Assembly (NCBI GenBank): GCA_022447685.1
Contig: JAKVAO010000025.1
Location: 1-32,079 of the forward strand
Source: Candidatus Caenarcanales bacterium
GTDB lineage: Bacteria > Cyanobacteriota > Vampirovibrionia > LMEP-6097
Reading direction: 5' to 3'
DNA length: 32,079 nucleotides
In this document: piece after piece, positions 7,717-16,189 of the stretch
Layout: every line of letters starts with the position of its first letter
How positions within the stretch are numbered: the stretch's first letter is position 1
Position numbers and translations under genes: made by a program
Notes under the pieces: generated by a model
Seen by the model: the letters and a program-made list of their open reading frames with translations, nothing else
Databases searched by the model: none
What the model was told of the DNA's origin: nothing

Positions 7717-10700
7717 TTAATTGAAACTAAATCCAGTTTTGGTTTCTAATTTCACCGCTTCAGCCTTATCCGCTGAATTTAAATCATTGATAGCCTCATC
7801 TAATTTAGGCATTTGATTTTTGGTTTTCATGAAATCAAATGTAGAGTCAGCATCAAGATTTACTTCTTCAAGAACTGAGTCACCAGCACTATTTTTAACA
7901 GATTTCTGAGCGTGAATATCTAAACCAATTGACTGAAGTTCTTTCAGTAAAACTTTGAAGGATTCAGGAACTCCTGCTGGGGTGATGTTTTCACCTTTAA
8001 CAATTGCTTCGTATGCTTTAGCACGTCCAACAACGTCATCAGACTTACGAGTAAGCATTTCTTGAAGAGTGTAAGATGCACCATAAGCTTCAAGTGCCCA
8101 ACATTCCATCTCACCAAGTCTCTGACCACCGAACTGTGCTTTACCACCAAGAGGTTGTTGAGTAACAAGACTGTAAGGACCTGTAGATCTAGCGTGAATC
8201 TTATCATCAACTAAGTGAACAAGTTTCAGGATGTACATAACACCAACTAATACAGGGTTATCGAAACTTTCTCCTGTTCTACCATCGATTAGTGTAACTT
8301 TACCGTTGGTAGACAACCATGAATACTTACCATCTTTGATCGTTCTTGCTTTTTCAATTTCGTCTTTGATTAAGTTATCAGATGCACCTTCACCAAAAAC
8401 TTCGTCGAATGAAGGAACTTCATATGCATGATCAAGTATAGTCGCTGCCATACCAAGTATACATTCATAGATTTGTCCAACGTTCATACGAGAAGGAACA
8501 CCTAATGGGTTAAGAACTATATCTACTGGAGTACCATCTGGTAAGTGTGGCATATCTTCGATAGGAAGAATTCTTGAGATGATACCTTTGTTACCGTGAC
8601 GTCCCGCAACCTTATCACCTACTGAGATTCTTCTCTTTTGAGCGATAAATACTCTTACGATTTTGTTAGATACTGGAGGTAATTCATCACCTTTCTCTCT
8701 ATCGTAAACTCTAACTGCAATAACTCTACCTTTCTCACCGTGAGGTACTCTTAGTGAGTTATCTTTTACGTCTCTTGCTTTCTCACCAAAAATAGCTCTT
8801 AATAATCTCTCTTCAGGAGGGTTATCAGATTCACCTTTAGGAGTGATTTTACCAACAAGAATATCGTTTTCTTTAACCATGGCACCGATGCGAACAATAC
8901 CATTCTCATCTAAGTGTTTAAGAGCATCTTCACTAATATTAGGAAGTTCTCTAGTGATTTCCTCAGCGCCAAGCTTAGTTTGTCTAGCATCGATTTCATA
9001 TTTTTCAATGTGAATTGAAGTATAAATGTCGTCTCTAACTAATCTCTGTGAAATTAAAACCGCATCCTCAAAGTTGTATCCTTCCCAAGGCATGAACGCT
9101 ACTAGTAAGTTTTTACCTAGAGCAAGTTCACCTTCACAGGTAGCTGCTCCATCTGTTAGAGCTTGTCCAGCTTTAACTTCTTGGTGCATTTTAACTATAG
9201 GTGTTTGGTTTAAACAAGTATCTTGGTTGGATCTCATGTACTTAAGAAGTTCATAAGTCTTAGAACCTTTGCTTTCATCGTTAAACTTAATCTTGATTCT
9301 TCTAGAATCTACATAGTCAACAACACCATCGTGATCAGAGATAACTACCATACCACTATCTCTTGCGACTTGACCTTCGATACCAGTACCAACTAAAGTT
9401 CTTTCGGCTTTAAGTAAAGGTACTGCTTGACGTTGCATGTTTGATCCCATCAAAGCTCTGTTCGCATCATCATGCTCTAAAAATGGAATTAATGATGTTC
9501 CGATAGAAACGATTTGGATCGGTGAAACACCTACTAAATCAACTTCTTCACCTCTAGTCTCGATGAACTCATTCTTGTATTTAACAGGAACCGAATCGTC
9601 TTTGAATAAACCTTCTACAGTAGTTGGTGTATCACCAGTAGCCACTTTGAGATTATCTTCATCATTAGCAGTATAGTATTTAACTTCGTTAGTAACAACA
9701 CCATCAACCACAGTTCTGTATGGAGTCTCAATGAAACCAAACTCGTTAATCCTAGCGTGAGAAGCTAAACTACCAATAAGACCCGCGTTAGGACCCTCTG
9801 GCGTCTCTACTGGACATAATCTACCATTCTGTGAAGGGTGAATATCACGAACCGCGAAACCTGCTCTTTCTCTAGATAAACCACCTGGACCTAAAGCTGA
9901 TATACGACGCTTGTGAGTCAATTCAGCAAGTGGGTTAGTTTGGTCCATGAATTGAGATAATTGAGATGAACCAAAGAATTCTCTGATCGCAGAAACTAAT
10001 GGTTTAGGGTTAATCAAGTTAGCAGGAGTTAAACCTTCTTGCTCTTGAAGAGTCATTCTTTCTTTGATGATTCTTTCAATTCTACTTAGACCTAATCTGA
10101 ATTGGTTTTGGAGTAATTCACCTACAGATCTTACTCTTCTGTTTCCTAAGTGATCGATATCGTCGATTTGAGCTTCGTCAAAGCTTAGTTTCATTAAGTA
10201 ATCTATAGCTGCAACGAAATCTTCTTTAGTAAGTACTCTTAAATCTTCTGGAGAGTTTGGTCCAAGTTTCTTGTTAAGTTTGTAACGTCCAACTAAGCCT
10301 AAGTCATATTTCTTAGGATTAAAGAATCTGCTCTCTAATAATTGTCTAGCACCATCTACAGATGGGTGCTCACCAGGTCTCATTTTCTTGTAAAGCTCAA
10401 TTAAAGCTTCTTCTTCGTTTTGAGTTGGGTCTTTTTCGAAAGTCTTAGCAAGGAAATCATAATGAGTGAAAATATCTCTCATTTCTGAGTCTGAATATCC
10501 TAAAGCTCTCAAGAATATAGTTACAGGGATTTTTCTTGTTTTATCAATTTTGATATATGTGTAATCTGAAATATCAGTTTCAAGCTTGATCCAAGCTCCT
10601 CTATTAGGGATTAACGTAGCGTTGAATACACGCTTACCACTTGGTTCAATATCTCTCTTATAGTAGATACCAGGTGATCTTACTATCTGTGAAACAACTA

Positions 10701-11112
10701 CTCTCTCTGCACCATTAACGATGAAAGTACCTCTTTCAGTCATCATTGGGATTTCACCGATGAACATCTTACTCTCTTTGATTTCACCAGTGTCTCTATT
10801 TACGAAACGAACTTTGATATAAAGTTTCTTAGTGTAACTTTGCTCATTAAGCCTAGCTTCCATTGGAGTCTTAGCTTTGTTAGGCTCTTGATGCTCTTCA
10901 AACGTATAGTGATTATGTAAAAAATAAAGCTCTAATCTACCAGTGTAATCAGTAACTGGTGAGAAGTTTTCTAGCTCTTCTGCGAGGCCTTTGACTAAAA
11001 ATTGTTGAAAGGATTGCTTTTGGATTTCTGTTAGATCAGGAAGCTTAATAGTCCTTTGTCCCTCATAGGCTTTAACTTTAGGGATTTTACGAGAATAATT
11101 TTTAGTTACCAT
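7717..11112 (-). CDS. rpoB: RNA polymerase subunit beta (RpoB)
   Basis: This is the beta subunit of RNA polymerase, 1131 residues, near the cyanobacterial length and shorter than E. coli (1342) because lineage-specific insertions are missing. The rifampicin-pocket segment reads SSQLSQFMDQTNPLAELTHK, followed by RRISALGPGG. The E. coli positions D516, H526 and S531 are unchanged, while N518 is Thr and S522 is Ala. The C-terminal catalytic module GDKVAGRHGNKGIISRI and the closing PLGGKAQFGGQRLGEMECWALEAYGA are intact. It is the first gene of the rpoB-rpoC1-rpoC2 operon and is not preceded by rplKAJL, as in Cyanobacteria. No Shine-Dalgarno sequence is evident before the ATG. Confidence 0.97.
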   Translation of the reverse strand: MVTKNYSRKIPKVKAYEGQRTIKLPDLTEIQKQSFQQFLVKGLAEELENFSPVTDYTGRLELYFLHNHYTFEEHQEPNKAKTPMEARLNEQSYTKKLYIKVRFVNRDTGEIKESKMFIGEIPMMTERGTFIVNGAERVVVSQIVRSPGIYYKRDIEPSGKRVFNATLIPNRGAWIKLETDISDYTYIKIDKTRKIPVTIFLRALGYSDSEMRDIFTHYDFLAKTFEKDPTQNEEEALIELYKKMRPGEHPSVDGARQLLESRFFNPKKYDLGLVGRYKLNKKLGPNSPEDLRVLTKEDFVAAIDYLMKLSFDEAQIDDIDHLGNRRVRSVGELLQNQFRLGLSRIERIIKERMTLQEQEGLTPANLINPKPLVSAIREFFGSSQLSQFMDQTNPLAELTHKRRISALGPGGLSRERAGFAVRDIHPSQNGRLCPVETPEGPNAGLIGSLASHARINEFGFIETPYRTVVDGVVTNEVKYYTANDEDNLKVATGDTPTTVEGLFKDDSVPVKYKNEFIETRGEEVDLVGVSPIQIVSIGTSLIPFLEHDDANRALMGSNMQRQAVPLLKAERTLVGTGIEGQVARDSGMVVISDHDGVVDYVDSRRIKIKFNDESKGSKTYELLKYMRSNQDTCLNQTPIVKMHQEVKAGQALTDGAATCEGELALGKNLLVAFMPWEGYNFEDAVLISQRLVRDDIYTSIHIEKYEIDARQTKLGAEEITRELPNISEDALKHLDENGIVRIGAMVKENDILVGKITPKGESDNPPEERLLRAIFGEKARDVKDNSLRVPHGEKGRVIAVRVYDREKGDELPPVSNKIVRVFIAQKRRISVGDKVAGRHGNKGIISRILPIEDMPHLPDGTPVDIVLNPLGVPSRMNVGQIYECILGMAATILDHAYEVPSFDEVFGEGASDNLIKDEIEKARTIKDGKYSWLSTNGKVTLIDGRTGESFDNPVLVGVMYILKLVHLVDDKIHARSTGPYSLVTQQPLGGKAQFGGQRLGEMECWALEAYGASYTLQEMLTRKSDDVVGRAKAYEAIVKGENITPAGVPESFKVLLKELQSIGLDIHAQKSVKNSAGDSVLEEVNLDADSTFDFMKTKNQMPKLDEAINDLNSADKAEAVKLETKTGFSFN

Positions 11113-11313
11113 AGATAGTTAGTTGGCCCCAAGATGGGTATCTTACCATTGAGTTTACTATATTACCATGATTGTAAAATGTTAAAACTTTGTGATGAAT
11201 TCTTAATAATTATTTCGTTTTTCGCACGCCAAAATAAAGTTTATGTCAAGTTTCGTGCTCGATAGGTACTATAATACCATCTTCTTGAATTGTAGTACAT
11301 AATTAAAAAAATA
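11113..11313 (-). promoter_or_regulatory. rpoB leader and promoter region
   Basis: These 201 nt separate the MCE-type gene from rpoB, enough for an independent promoter. Candidate -10 boxes on the minus strand are TAAGAT (11140-11145), TAATAT (11159-11164) and TATTAT near 11270. A perfect TTGACA lies at 11244-11249 but has no -10 at 16-19 nt. A small 5-bp hairpin (AAGAT/ATCTT, 11131-11144) falls about 20 nt before the ATG. None of these pairs is convincing enough to name the start site. No coding sequence was seen. Confidence 0.3.
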
Positions 11314-12162
11314 TTATTTTTTAGAACCCTTTAGTAAGCTCCAGAGGCTGAAGTCTTCTGATATGTGTTTGATATTAGAAACAGATTCTTTGAAATCTTC
11401 TTGTAATTGTTCATCGCCGACTATGCCATTAGCTTCTTCTATAAGGTTTTTGATATTTTCAACATCTTCTTGGGTGAACACGGCATTTACTCGGTTAGCT
11501 AGGTTTTTAATTGCTTCTGATGATTCGAGGTTAACTCTTATCAAGCTGTCCAATCTTATGGGCTCTAGGCTGATGAATCTTGGTTCTGGGTAGTTGAATT
11601 TGTTTTGGAATTCTCTATCGATTTTGATGGTGGTGAGGTCTACATATTGTTCACCAATTAAGCCAGATGGGACTATGGTGACCTGGTTGAGCTTACCAAT
11701 AGGTACTTTTTTGGTGGTAACTATTGCCTCTATGGCTACGTGTCTTCCTTTCCTGATCTTATGTTGTTTACTAGCAGATTTTGCGAGTGCAAGTTCCAGT
11801 TGAGCTTGGTTGATCTTTTCGCGGGCGATAACTAAATCATCGATATTAGAACGTTGAAGTAATCGTTTACCTTCTTCAAGGTGCTTGTTACCTATCTGAT
11901 TAATGGTCTCTGATGGGAATGGTTCTTTCTCGATATTCTCGAGAACTGGTTTGATGCTTTTGACCAAGCCGATTTTTAGACCGTGCCACCTGAGTGCAGA
12001 GCCTTCTTCTAAGCCGTTTACATTTTCGAAGTAGAAGGTGAAAACCTTGTCTTTCCTGAAATTGTGACCTTTCAGCCAGAAAATAAACGCGAGCAAAGCA
12101 AACAAGCCTAAAGTTGCGACGAATCCTATTCTGTGTAGATCTTGTTCTTTTACTGCTACCAC
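11314..12162 (-). CDS. MCE/MlaD-family lipid-transport protein
   Basis: The 282-residue protein has one N-terminal membrane helix (about 13-29, GFVATLGLFALLAFIFW) followed by the MCE/MlaD core. VFTFYFENVNGLEEGSALRW and HGLKIGLVKSI match the family signature for a pore-forming periplasmic domain. The core is interrupted by a helical insert of roughly 60 residues (ETINQIGNKHLEEGKRLL onward) before the second half (VAIEAIVTTKKVPIG ... GLIGEQYVDL). The tail (about 210-282) is predicted coiled coil. MlaD-like proteins shuttle lipids between inner and outer membranes with an MlaE permease and MlaF ATPase, neither of which is here. The start is GTG, with TAAAAT (12171-12176) 8 nt upstream and no Shine-Dalgarno sequence, suggesting a leaderless start. 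Confidence 0.85.
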   Translation of the reverse strand: MVAVKEQDLHRIGFVATLGLFALLAFIFWLKGHNFRKDKVFTFYFENVNGLEEGSALRWHGLKIGLVKSIKPVLENIEKEPFPSETINQIGNKHLEEGKRLLQRSNIDDLVIAREKINQAQLELALAKSASKQHKIRKGRHVAIEAIVTTKKVPIGKLNQVTIVPSGLIGEQYVDLTTIKIDREFQNKFNYPEPRFISLEPIRLDSLIRVNLESSEAIKNLANRVNAVFTQEDVENIKNLIEEANGIVGDEQLQEDFKESVSNIKHISEDFSLWSLLKGSKK

Positions 12163-12238
12163 GATCTTCTATTTTAGAATATTTTCCCAAAGGTGGCTGT
12201 TATTATGCATTAATTTATCGCATATTAAGTTGATTTGT

Positions 12239-13354
12239 TTAAATTATCATTGCTTGATTAGAGTTTATTTTAGGTTCTGGGTTTCTAGTGATATCTTCTA
12301 AATGCTTGATTTCGCTTTGACCTAGTGATTCAAAGTCCTTAATTGCGTATAAATATTGATCAATATTGCTAATTACTGCTTCACTATATTCTGTCCGTGA
12401 TTCCTGCTTTGGTAAATCTTGAAGTCTTCCAATGAAAATATCACTTAGCTTTTGAGAGACTATACTGTCATCAAAATTGTAATCTTTGAAAATTTGTCTT
12501 AGTGACTTTCTTATATAGTTTTGGTCATTATCGTAGTTATTACTATTGCCTAAAACCGTACTATCAGGAGTTAGATACATACGCAGAGCATTATGGTTTA
12601 ATTCATCTTCTGAGATTAGTTTTAATAAAATCTCATTATTTGCCATCTCGTCTATATTTCCACTGTTTACTACTAATTTCTCGAGTATTAGATGGAGTGC
12701 TTCTTTGTTACTTGGACTATTAACTTCTGCGATTAACTCTTTGATTCTATTGTATGATTCTTTGGCTAATTCAGTTGGAGACTGAGGATCTAGAATATTT
12801 TTGACATGTTCTATGAACTCTTGTTCTGTCTCTAACTTTGCGAGAGTTAAATCATTGCTTTTAATAAAGTTAGGCTCTAGGTATACTTTTTGAGCTAAAT
12901 TAGAGATCTTTCTGAGTAATTCAATAGATCCTTGAATATTATTTGCGTCTATTTCTTGATTTTCAATAATATCTCTTAATACTTTCTGGAGTATTTCAGG
13001 ACTAGCCTTTTTTTGAAGTGTTTGTATTTTTAAAATCAACTTTTCAGATTCTGCTTCGTCAGTTGAATTCAGGTGATCAGATATTGGTTTATGGAAAATT
13101 TTTTCTTTTGTTTTTATCTCGATTTTCTTGGAAAGTGTCTGTGAGAGCTTCTCCATAAACTCTTTACGGTTATCATCGCTTAGTTTGGGTATATTAATCA
13201 TTTCATCAATTTTCTTCAATGCTGTTTCAAGAGACTTTTCGGTTCGGATCCTAAATTTGGACTCTATATCGTTTATTGATTTGTGCCATGTAGTAGTTTC
13301 ATCAAGGTTTTTTTGTTCGACTTTTGCAAATAAGTAATTTTTTACAGTTTCCAT
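12239..13354 (-). CDS. Unrecognised helical protein (3' part of an interrupted ORF?)
   Basis: I do not recognise this protein (about 371 residues from the ATG at 13354; an in-frame TTG two codons earlier would give 373). It is hydrophilic and rich in Lys, Glu, Asn and Ile. It looks almost entirely helical, with leucine-spaced stretches such as ILKIQTLQKKASPEILQKVL. No signal peptide, membrane segment or catalytic motif is visible. The reading frame stays open upstream of the ATG for 29 codons to a TAA at 13442-13444, beyond which the 124-residue ORF continues in the same frame. The ATG has no convincing Shine-Dalgarno sequence. It may therefore be the larger fragment of one gene of about 525 codons, or a separate downstream gene. 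Confidence 0.6.
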   Translation of the reverse strand: METVKNYLFAKVEQKNLDETTTWHKSINDIESKFRIRTEKSLETALKKIDEMINIPKLSDDNRKEFMEKLSQTLSKKIEIKTKEKIFHKPISDHLNSTDEAESEKLILKIQTLQKKASPEILQKVLRDIIENQEIDANNIQGSIELLRKISNLAQKVYLEPNFIKSNDLTLAKLETEQEFIEHVKNILDPQSPTELAKESYNRIKELIAEVNSPSNKEALHLILEKLVVNSGNIDEMANNEILLKLISEDELNHNALRMYLTPDSTVLGNSNNYDNDQNYIRKSLRQIFKDYNFDDSIVSQKLSDIFIGRLQDLPKQESRTEYSEAVISNIDQYLYAIKDFESLGQSEIKHLEDITRNPEPKINSNQAMII

Positions 13355-13360
13355 AATCAA

Positions 13361-13444
13361 GGGTGTTGTTCTTAAAGGTTCGTTATTGACTATGGAGCTA
13401 ATATCTTTACTGCTAAAGCCAAGTTTTGTTGCAAGTTCTACTTA
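13361..13444 (-). other. In-frame TAA plus 27 open codons joining two ORFs
   Basis: On the minus strand the TAA at 13444-13442 is followed by 27 sense codons in the same frame (beginning VELATKLGFSSKDI) running directly into the downstream protein. The composition resembles its flanks. This fits a nonsense mutation or base-call error in one gene better than an ordinary intergenic gap, but a chance open frame of this length is possible. Confidence 0.5.
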
Positions 13445-13816
13445 TGGCTCAAGCTTAACTCCCTGTGTTTGGACTCTTGGGTTGAATACCATGTCATTAA
13501 GTATTCTCCTGATATCTCTTCTGTGTTTAGTTCCATGACCGCTAACTGCATGGACTTTACTGAATAGTTCACTGGCTTCTGGGTTTGTTTCGAGTTTATC
13601 TAAGTCATCTATTAATAAAAGCGTTATTAAGTCATTTCTAGCATTCTTAATGTCATACTGACCTTGTTTATTTGCGCTTGTTTGATGTCTTATAGAGAAT
13701 AATGTTTCTCTAGTATTTTCTGGCTCTATTATTTGCTCTATATTATCTAATTGCTGAGCTTCGGTACTTATAACAGCACCTCCACCTCCTGTCTCTGTCC
13801 ATACACTTAATGACAT
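13442..13816 (-). CDS. Unrecognised protein (5' part of an interrupted ORF?)
   Basis: This 124-residue ORF has no family I recognise. It opens with MSLSVWTETGGGGAV, a flexible Gly-rich start, followed by a hydrophilic, probably helical region (NARNDLITLLLIDDLDKLE, then a basic HGTKHRRDIRRIL). No signal peptide or membrane helix is visible. It ends at a TAA in the same frame as the next ORF downstream, so it may be the N-terminal quarter of one 525-codon gene. Its start is divergent from aguB across 132 nt. A TATAAA lies about 22 nt before the ATG on the minus strand. Confidence 0.55.
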   Translation of the reverse strand: MSLSVWTETGGGGAVISTEAQQLDNIEQIIEPENTRETLFSIRHQTSANKQGQYDIKNARNDLITLLLIDDLDKLETNPEASELFSKVHAVSGHGTKHRRDIRRILNDMVFNPRVQTQGVKLEP

Positions 13817-13948
13817 TGGCTTCTATCTCTTCTATGTTTTTATAATCTGAGCTACACGCAGTTTGCCAAGATCTTACCATGAAATTCATAATAATATATT
13901 AATTTTTTATCATCGCAAGTCTGATTAGCTAAAGTTAAAATTCATTGA

Positions 13949-14818
13949 ATGGCTAAAATTGCATGGATTCAAGGTAAATCTCAAGGCTCTATAGCTGAGA
14001 ATATTGAATACTATAAAGACAAGATCGCTTGCTTGAAATCCTCTGCTGAAGCAGATAATTTAGAATTGGTAATTTTGCCTGAATTATTTCTAACAGATTA
14101 TTTCGCTATAGAAGAGAAGGTCGATAATTTTGATTTAGCTTTCTCCAAAAGTTCTAAAGAAACTATGGTTTTCTGTGAGCTAGCAAGAGAGCATAATCTT
14201 GCAATTGTTTTTCCTTTCTTTGAGAGAGTTTCATCTGCTTTATATTTTAATAGTCTTTATGTGATTGATTCTCAGGGTGAGATTAATTGTCATTATCGTA
14301 AAATGCATATTCCTGATGACCCGGGTTTCTATGAAAAATATTATTTCCGTCCAGGAGATTTAGGTTTCAAAGTAGCTGAGCTTGGGGAAAGCTTGAAACT
14401 AGGAACTTTGATCTGTTGGGATCAATGGTTTCCAGAAGCCGCTCGTATAACAGCACTTAAGGGAGCTAATCTTTTGATTTATCCCACTGCTATTGGCTGG
14501 GATGCAGGGGAGCCTGAAGATATTTACCAAGATCAGTTAGAGGCTTGGCTTTCTGTTATGCGCTCTCACGCTATTGCTAATAATGTCTATGTAGTTGCTG
14601 TGAACCGTGTTGGCAAAGAGGGACATTTGCATTTCTGGGGGAATTCTTTTTGTATAGATCCTTACGGTAAAATATTGCATCGTGATTCTACAGATGAAGC
14701 TATAAGTTTTATTGATTTAGATTTTGATCGCATCGAGGAAGCGAGAAGGGTTTGGCCTTATTTTAGAGATAGACGTGTAGATGTTTATGGAGACTTACAG
14801 AATTTATGGATGGATTAA
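13949..14818 (+). CDS. aguB: N-carbamoylputrescine amidase
   Basis: AguB hydrolyses N-carbamoylputrescine to putrescine, CO2 and ammonia, the last step of the agmatine route to polyamines. The 289 residues match this nitrilase-superfamily (C-N hydrolase) member. The catalytic triad is visible: Glu in LPELFLTDYF (near residue 47), Lys in HYRKMHIPDDPGFYEKYYF (near 115) and Cys in LGTLICWDQWFPEAAR (near 155). The close CWDQWFPEAAR and LGFK context is typical of the putrescine-forming enzyme. It overlaps aguA by 13 nt, so the two are co-translated. There is no Shine-Dalgarno sequence; TAAAAT (13936-13941) lies 7 nt before the ATG, suggesting a leaderless start. Confidence 0.95.
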   Translation: MAKIAWIQGKSQGSIAENIEYYKDKIACLKSSAEADNLELVILPELFLTDYFAIEEKVDNFDLAFSKSSKETMVFCELAREHNLAIVFPFFERVSSALYFNSLYVIDSQGEINCHYRKMHIPDDPGFYEKYYFRPGDLGFKVAELGESLKLGTLICWDQWFPEAARITALKGANLLIYPTAIGWDAGEPEDIYQDQLEAWLSVMRSHAIANNVYVVAVNRVGKEGHLHFWGNSFCIDPYGKILHRDSTDEAISFIDLDFDRIEEARRVWPYFRDRRVDVYGDLQNLWMD

Positions 14819-15903
14819 AAAATGAACTGAAGTTTTCTCTTCCAGGCGAATGGGAGCAGCAGGCAGCAATATGGTTAGCCTTTCCTCATAATGATTATTG
14901 GTTGGGTATTGATTTTGATAAAAATCTTTTCCACTCTGGGCTTGCAGCAATTCAAGATTTCTATTTCAAATTAATTGATATTTGCTTAGATTTCCAGAAT
15001 GTGAAATTAATTTTTAATGATGAAAGCCTGATGATGTCTGTGATTGACAAGCTTGCTAGTTTTTCTAATGAAAAATTTAAGCTTGAATCACTAGTGATAG
15101 CGAATAATGATGTTTGGATACGAGATTATGGTCCTATATTTCTGTATCAAAGCCTAGTTCCTGATTCGCAAAATAAGAGTGTGAATCTGGAAAATTCTAA
15201 GAAAGTAATCGCTGACTTCGTTTTCAATGCTTATGGTGGGAAATTCCCACCTTTCGATAAGGATAACGCTGTGCCTGGAGCTATAGCTCTTAATCAGGCT
15301 TTGCCATTTCATGCTTATTTCCAAATACTTGAAGGTGGTGCTATAGACTATAGTTCAGATTCTAAATTAATAACAACTCGTGAATGTGTTTTGAATTCGA
15401 ATCGAAATCAGGATTTCACGGAGTATGAGTTTGAACTTATGGTGGAAGACGCTTTGGGTGTTGAAGAGGTTTTGTGGTTGGATCAAGGTTTAGCTAATGA
15501 TCACACAGATGGACATGTCGATAATACGGCTAGATTTATAGCTAATAATAAGATTTTGCTTTCATGTACTGAAAATCAGCAAAGCCTTAATTATTCTATT
15601 AGTCAGAAAAACTATAAGCAACTTCTAAGATATAAGGATAAATTTCCAGAACTTGAAATTATCAAAATGCCTATTCCTGAACCTGAAGGCTTTCTGGAGT
15701 CTGAGCTTGCTTACTCCTATGTGAATTTTATATTTCTAAATGGCGCAATTGTAGTGCCTACTTATAATTGTGAGCAAGATTCTCTAGCGCTTGAAATATT
15801 CCAAGAACTTTTCCCTGAAAGAAAAGTTATTGGTTTAGATTCTTCACTATTGATTCAAGAAGGTGGCTCCTTGCATTGTATCTCTAAGCAAGAGATACTG
15901 TAA
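14806..15903 (+). CDS. aguA: Agmatine deiminase
   Basis: AguA converts agmatine to N-carbamoylputrescine plus ammonia, feeding AguB encoded just upstream. The 365-residue protein belongs to the peptidyl-arginine deiminase-like fold. Signatures are NNDVWIRDYGPIF (about 100-112, substrate aspartate and arginine), LEGGAIDYSSDSKLITTREC (about 177-196), NDHTDGHVDNTARF (about 230-243, with the catalytic His) and the C-terminal GGSLHCISKQE, whose Cys (about residue 360) is the nucleophile. All catalytic residues are present. The chosen ATG lies within the 3' end of aguB. The two-gene unit gives the cell putrescine from arginine-derived or imported agmatine. No arginine decarboxylase is in the window. 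Confidence 0.95.
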   Translation: MDGLKNELKFSLPGEWEQQAAIWLAFPHNDYWLGIDFDKNLFHSGLAAIQDFYFKLIDICLDFQNVKLIFNDESLMMSVIDKLASFSNEKFKLESLVIANNDVWIRDYGPIFLYQSLVPDSQNKSVNLENSKKVIADFVFNAYGGKFPPFDKDNAVPGAIALNQALPFHAYFQILEGGAIDYSSDSKLITTRECVLNSNRNQDFTEYEFELMVEDALGVEEVLWLDQGLANDHTDGHVDNTARFIANNKILLSCTENQQSLNYSISQKNYKQLLRYKDKFPELEIIKMPIPEPEGFLESELAYSYVNFIFLNGAIVVPTYNCEQDSLALEIFQELFPERKVIGLDSSLLIQEGGSLHCISKQEIL

Positions 15904-15986
15904 CCATGACGCTGCCTTTTATTATGCAGAATTCGATGACCGTAGGAAAAAATGAGTAGTCGTGAAAATTATCGGTGAGTAAAAAG

Positions 15987-16072
15987 TGGTGGGCAGAGCT
16001 GGATTCGAACCAGCGTAGGCTGACGCCAACAGATTTACAGTCTGTCTCCTTTAGCCACTCGGACATCTACCC
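15987..16072 (-). tRNA. tRNA-Tyr (GUA anticodon)
   Basis: On the minus strand the 5' acceptor arm GGGTAGA pairs with TCTGCCC, followed by the discriminator A and an encoded CCA (15987-15989). The anticodon stem ACAGA/TCTGT encloses CTGTAAA, so the anticodon is GTA (16036-16038 complement). The T arm is CTGGTTCGAATCCAG. The 86-nt length reflects the long variable arm of class II bacterial tRNA-Tyr. A -10-like TAAGAT lies about 12 nt upstream of the mature 5' end. Confidence 0.97.
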
Positions 16073-16189
16073 AAGAGAAGAAAGATCTTAGCACGAAAAT
16101 AATGCTGAATTATTACTATAGCTAAAATTTTTCTTAACTTATCTTTAAAATGAATCTGTAAACACTAGTTCCAATAGAATAATTAATTA

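Noticed and set aside
11244..11249. Perfect TTGACA on the minus strand as the rpoB -35 box
   Set aside because: No -10 hexamer at 16-19 nt, so the match is probably chance in an AT-rich leader.
11221..11275. Plus-strand TATAAT (11270-11275) as a promoter of an antisense RNA
   Set aside because: No usable -35 at 16-18 nt upstream, and it would only transcribe antisense to the MCE gene.
11900..12190. 96-codon minus-strand frame overlapping the MCE gene start
   Set aside because: It lies in a shifted frame inside a gene with clear domain support and gives an Arg-rich peptide with no plausible fold.
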